Of a stretch of 32,768 bases of DNA, positions 30,011-32,768 are shown piece after piece (positions within the stretch are counted from its first letter, which is position 1; each line of letters opens with the position of its first letter). The stretch is from Tilletiaria anomala UBC 951 (lineage: Eukaryota > Basidiomycota > Exobasidiomycetes > Georgefischeriales > Tilletiariaceae). The DNA lies in assembly GCF_000711695.1 (NCBI RefSeq), contig NW_013546877.1, positions 1 through 32,768 on the forward strand, written 5' to 3'. Position numbers and translations under genes: made by a program. Below the pieces are notes generated by a model that worked only from the letters and a program-made list of their open reading frames with translations, ran no database searches and was not told the origin of the DNA.

Positions 30011-32768
30011 CTCGCCTGGGGGACGGTCACGCCGCTCTCACGCGTCCAACCGAGCGGGTGTAGGAAGACCTTTGACAAGGGCTGTGATTGAACTTCTGGC
30101 ACCAGCTTTTTCGTCCGCTTCGCTCCAAGTTCACGATCGCGCTGGGCATCCATCAGCTTCAGGCTCCAGTGATTCAATGGGTGCAGGGGCACAATGATGG
30201 CGGGGATGATTGTCGTAACTGAAGGAAAGCACACACGCCAAAGCCCTTTAAGTCTCCTCTGCGAGATGGAAGAGCTTGTCTGCGGTGATCTAACGACGCC
30301 GCCTAATCATGGATTATGCAAGGCAGAAGCACGACGCCCAAGGCACCAAGAGCTCGTCTTCAAAAGCTTCGACAATCGCATAACCACGTGCGTCACACAA
30401 TCCCTAAGCTCCAACGAGGATGATGAGAGTTTTGACAGCCGCGCCTGATTAGTCCGGACAGTGTGCAGACTAGCGCCAAATAGTTTTCTTCGGTGCAATG
30501 TCCGCACTTTAGCTCCGTCCATTTCGCTCAGCCGAGGATGGGCACCTCCAGATCAAGGTCATGATGTAGCACCCACTGCTCGGCCAAGCCGGAGAACCGG
30601 CGGCATCTCAAAGGCAACAGCGCACCAGCTTGCATGACAGCAGCGCCGTATTTCAGCGCAAGTTTCAACGATCGGCGTTAGGCCATCTTGACACAGCCTG
30701 CTCCGATACACAAAGGATAGACTCGTTAAAAACGCTTCAAGGCTTGAATGACGATGACGTCGTCGACAGCGCCACAAGCAATCACGGATCGCTTCCTGTT
30801 CGAGCCGTTTCGGCACGGCGATTACGCGGGGACGCATAGTGAAGACGGTGTCGCGCTTGAGCTCCGCCTCAATTAGTGGTATGTGCACTTTCTTCGCAAT
30901 GGTCATGCAAACGAAGCCGAAGATCGGGATGTGTTTGGCCACGAGGTAGAACAGATGCACCGCGTCATGTACAGAAACGAAAAAGGGTTCATGGACAAGC
31001 AGGAGAATAAGCGCAGAGTCAAGGTTCGCCGCGGATGCGCTGGAGACACCGAAGATGGGAAACCCAAACAAAGGAAACGCGTCCGCTTGTTCGCAATGAA
31101 GAATGGTTCATGGACATTGGGGGGCAGCTCGGTAGTGGCGGATTTGATGACCCATCCAAAGTCTATACATGCCTCTAACCTCATCACAGAGGCTGATTTG
31201 GACAGCTTCTCTCCAACCACACTGCATGAAGCAGGACATGCGCAGACCCCCCCCCCCTCTTCCTCATCTTTCAGGCCTCCTCACGCCATGATTACAAGAC
31301 CTCATACGATCTGACATGCGCCAAGGCGCTTTTATCCCATGCCTCTTCAATTTCCAACACTCAATACATTCCTGTGAACGATTCTCACCACTCGATATAT
31401 CCCTGGCGCCCCTCCCAGACGCAAGTATCATAAGACGCGTTCATACATCCGCTATGGCGCAACCCCGCGCCGAACCAGGCAATCCAGAATACCTGGCTCA
31501 GCCACTCTAACACGACATTACTCCAACGTTGGCATCAGCACTGGCAAGCTCGCTGATCACGCGGTGACTTTTCCACAGCAAAAGAAGCGTTCAGAGAGGG
31601 AGAGGAAGGTTGATGCCGCTGAGTAGCTCGAGCACCGATCGACGGCTACGATGGACCTGCGTTTATCCCGGCGACAATCGCGGGTCAGCACTGCGCTCAC
31701 TAAATACGGGCAAAAAATTCTGCTCCATTTTAGAGACGGGCATCGGGATTGGCGTGTAGTGATGTACCGACCTTGTTTGGACTGACGGTGAGCACAGCTA
31801 CACATCCTTCGAAATAGGCTTGAAGACCGGCATGAGTTGGTGCGATGCATCCATCGAGGTGCCGCTGGACGACTCGGTAGATTACAATGCCGTACCTGCA
31901 TCTGCGCATGAAGGCGCGGCTGGACGTTCACCGATCTACACATCGTCCATGATGCACCGCTTTGTGGAACTTGACCAACATGGAAGGGCGCCTCAAGCGG
32001 CGTTTCGAAAAGCACCCGTCAGCCAACACCAAAGGCAGCGCGAAGGGTTCGCAAAAGGTCATTGCTTTCAGCAACGGCCAACGACTGTTACTTCAACCAA
32101 CCAACATGCAGCTCACAGCATTTCTCGAGCACCTCAACGCCTCATCTCCTGAACCAACCCTCGGTGCCCCACGTTGTGCGCCCTTCGCTGCGTACAGCAT
32201 GGGCGGCGCTTTGTTCTTGCACTCACGTTCAGCGTGCCCTAATCACAAAATCTTCGGCGGTATCGCCTTCACGTTTACACCTTTCTCCGGCATGCCAAAC
32301 ATCCTTGGCGCGCTCTCTTGGGACGATAACACGAGGGGCAGGAACGACATCATTTACAAAGATGCCACGAGCCTCAGCTTTCGAAGCACCTTTTTCTTGC
32401 TGCCACACGGTGTGCGCGGATGTCGAGGCGGAGAAAAGGCACCAGTGGTGGGAAAGCGCCTGCTTTCGAAAGAATGGCATACTCGATCGACCTTCTCGAC
32501 ATTGCCACCTGGCGTGACCTGCGCATTTCTCCCTGTCTCCCCTTCCCATCCCCCTCCGCAGCGGGCCGTTGCACGAGCCAAGAATAGCAGCATCTCTCAC
32601 GGACACTTGAATATGTTCACCGCCTCCTTGCGCGAATAGAATCGGGCTTCGAAAGCGATAAGTCCGCCGCCGGGCTCTACCCACCGGCGCAATTGCTGCG
32701 TCTGGAAAGACACCAACCATGCACAACATTCTCGTATCCAGCCGCAAACCCAGTAACCACGGCACCGG
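30011..32768. other. No gene recognised at the right end
   Basis: Several frames of 100-225 codons overlap on both strands (minus 30559-31071; plus 30883-31314; plus 31962-32639; minus 32229-32765, which reaches near the window edge). None carries a motif I can name and none starts convincingly at an ATG in a single clean frame. A short minus-strand stretch ending at about 30532 (..GLAEQWVLHHDLDLEVPILG) looks like the C-terminus of a protein but its upstream frame is stopped. The area may hold a gene with unrecognised introns or decayed coding DNA. A run of about ten C lies near 31249-31258. Confidence 0.3.

Noticed and set aside
1-32768. Homeodomain mating-type genes, CRISPR, transposases, rRNA
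   Set aside because: Searched for by eye (WFxNRR-type motif, repeat arrays, DDE or RT signatures) and not found.

Overview
The window looks like a stretch of basidiomycete nuclear DNA. Every recognisable gene is eukaryotic and most are split by short (53-102 nt) GT-AG introns. There are no operons, and the genes include a Ste3-class pheromone receptor and a lipopeptide pheromone precursor. The receptor resembles the smut and mushroom receptors, but I cannot assign a species. Together the pheromone gene (11888-12179, minus) and the receptor gene (12798-14081, minus) form a pheromone/receptor (P/R) mating-type locus.

Layout. 1-3255: no gene I can name; weak minus-strand reading frames and a G-quadruplex motif. 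3256-4011 (+): macrodomain (ADP-ribose) hydrolase. 4012-7100: gene relics, including a frameshifted fragment like CPSF-A/CFT1 (about 5050-5877, minus) and a broken copy of the 3' end of the mitochondrial intermediate peptidase gene (about 6620-7060, +). 7164-8431 (-): CAF1/POP2 deadenylase. 9061-10530 (+): proteasome ubiquitin receptor RPN10, with one GC-AG intron. 10531-11887: no gene, but a row of perfect hairpins. 11888-12179 (-): three-exon pheromone precursor. 12798-14081 (-): receptor. 14082-16913: no named gene; a cluster of HMG-box-like sites and a TATA box. 16914-19395 (+): intact OCT1/MIP. 19396-24559: gene-poor, with degenerate simple repeats and a 27-bp tandem duplication. 24560-30010 (-): SHPRH/IRC20-type SNF2-RING protein. 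30011-32768: nothing I can name.

How the parts fit. The pheromone would be farnesylated at its CTIA end, exported, and sensed by the receptor of a compatible partner. CAF1, RPN10, OCT1 and SHPRH are housekeeping neighbours. A decayed MIP 3' end lies left of CAF1 and the intact MIP lies right of the receptor, in the same orientation. The segment CAF1-RPN10-pheromone-receptor is therefore bracketed by two copies of one gene, which suggests a past rearrangement around the mating-type genes. No homeodomain (HD) mating-type gene was seen.
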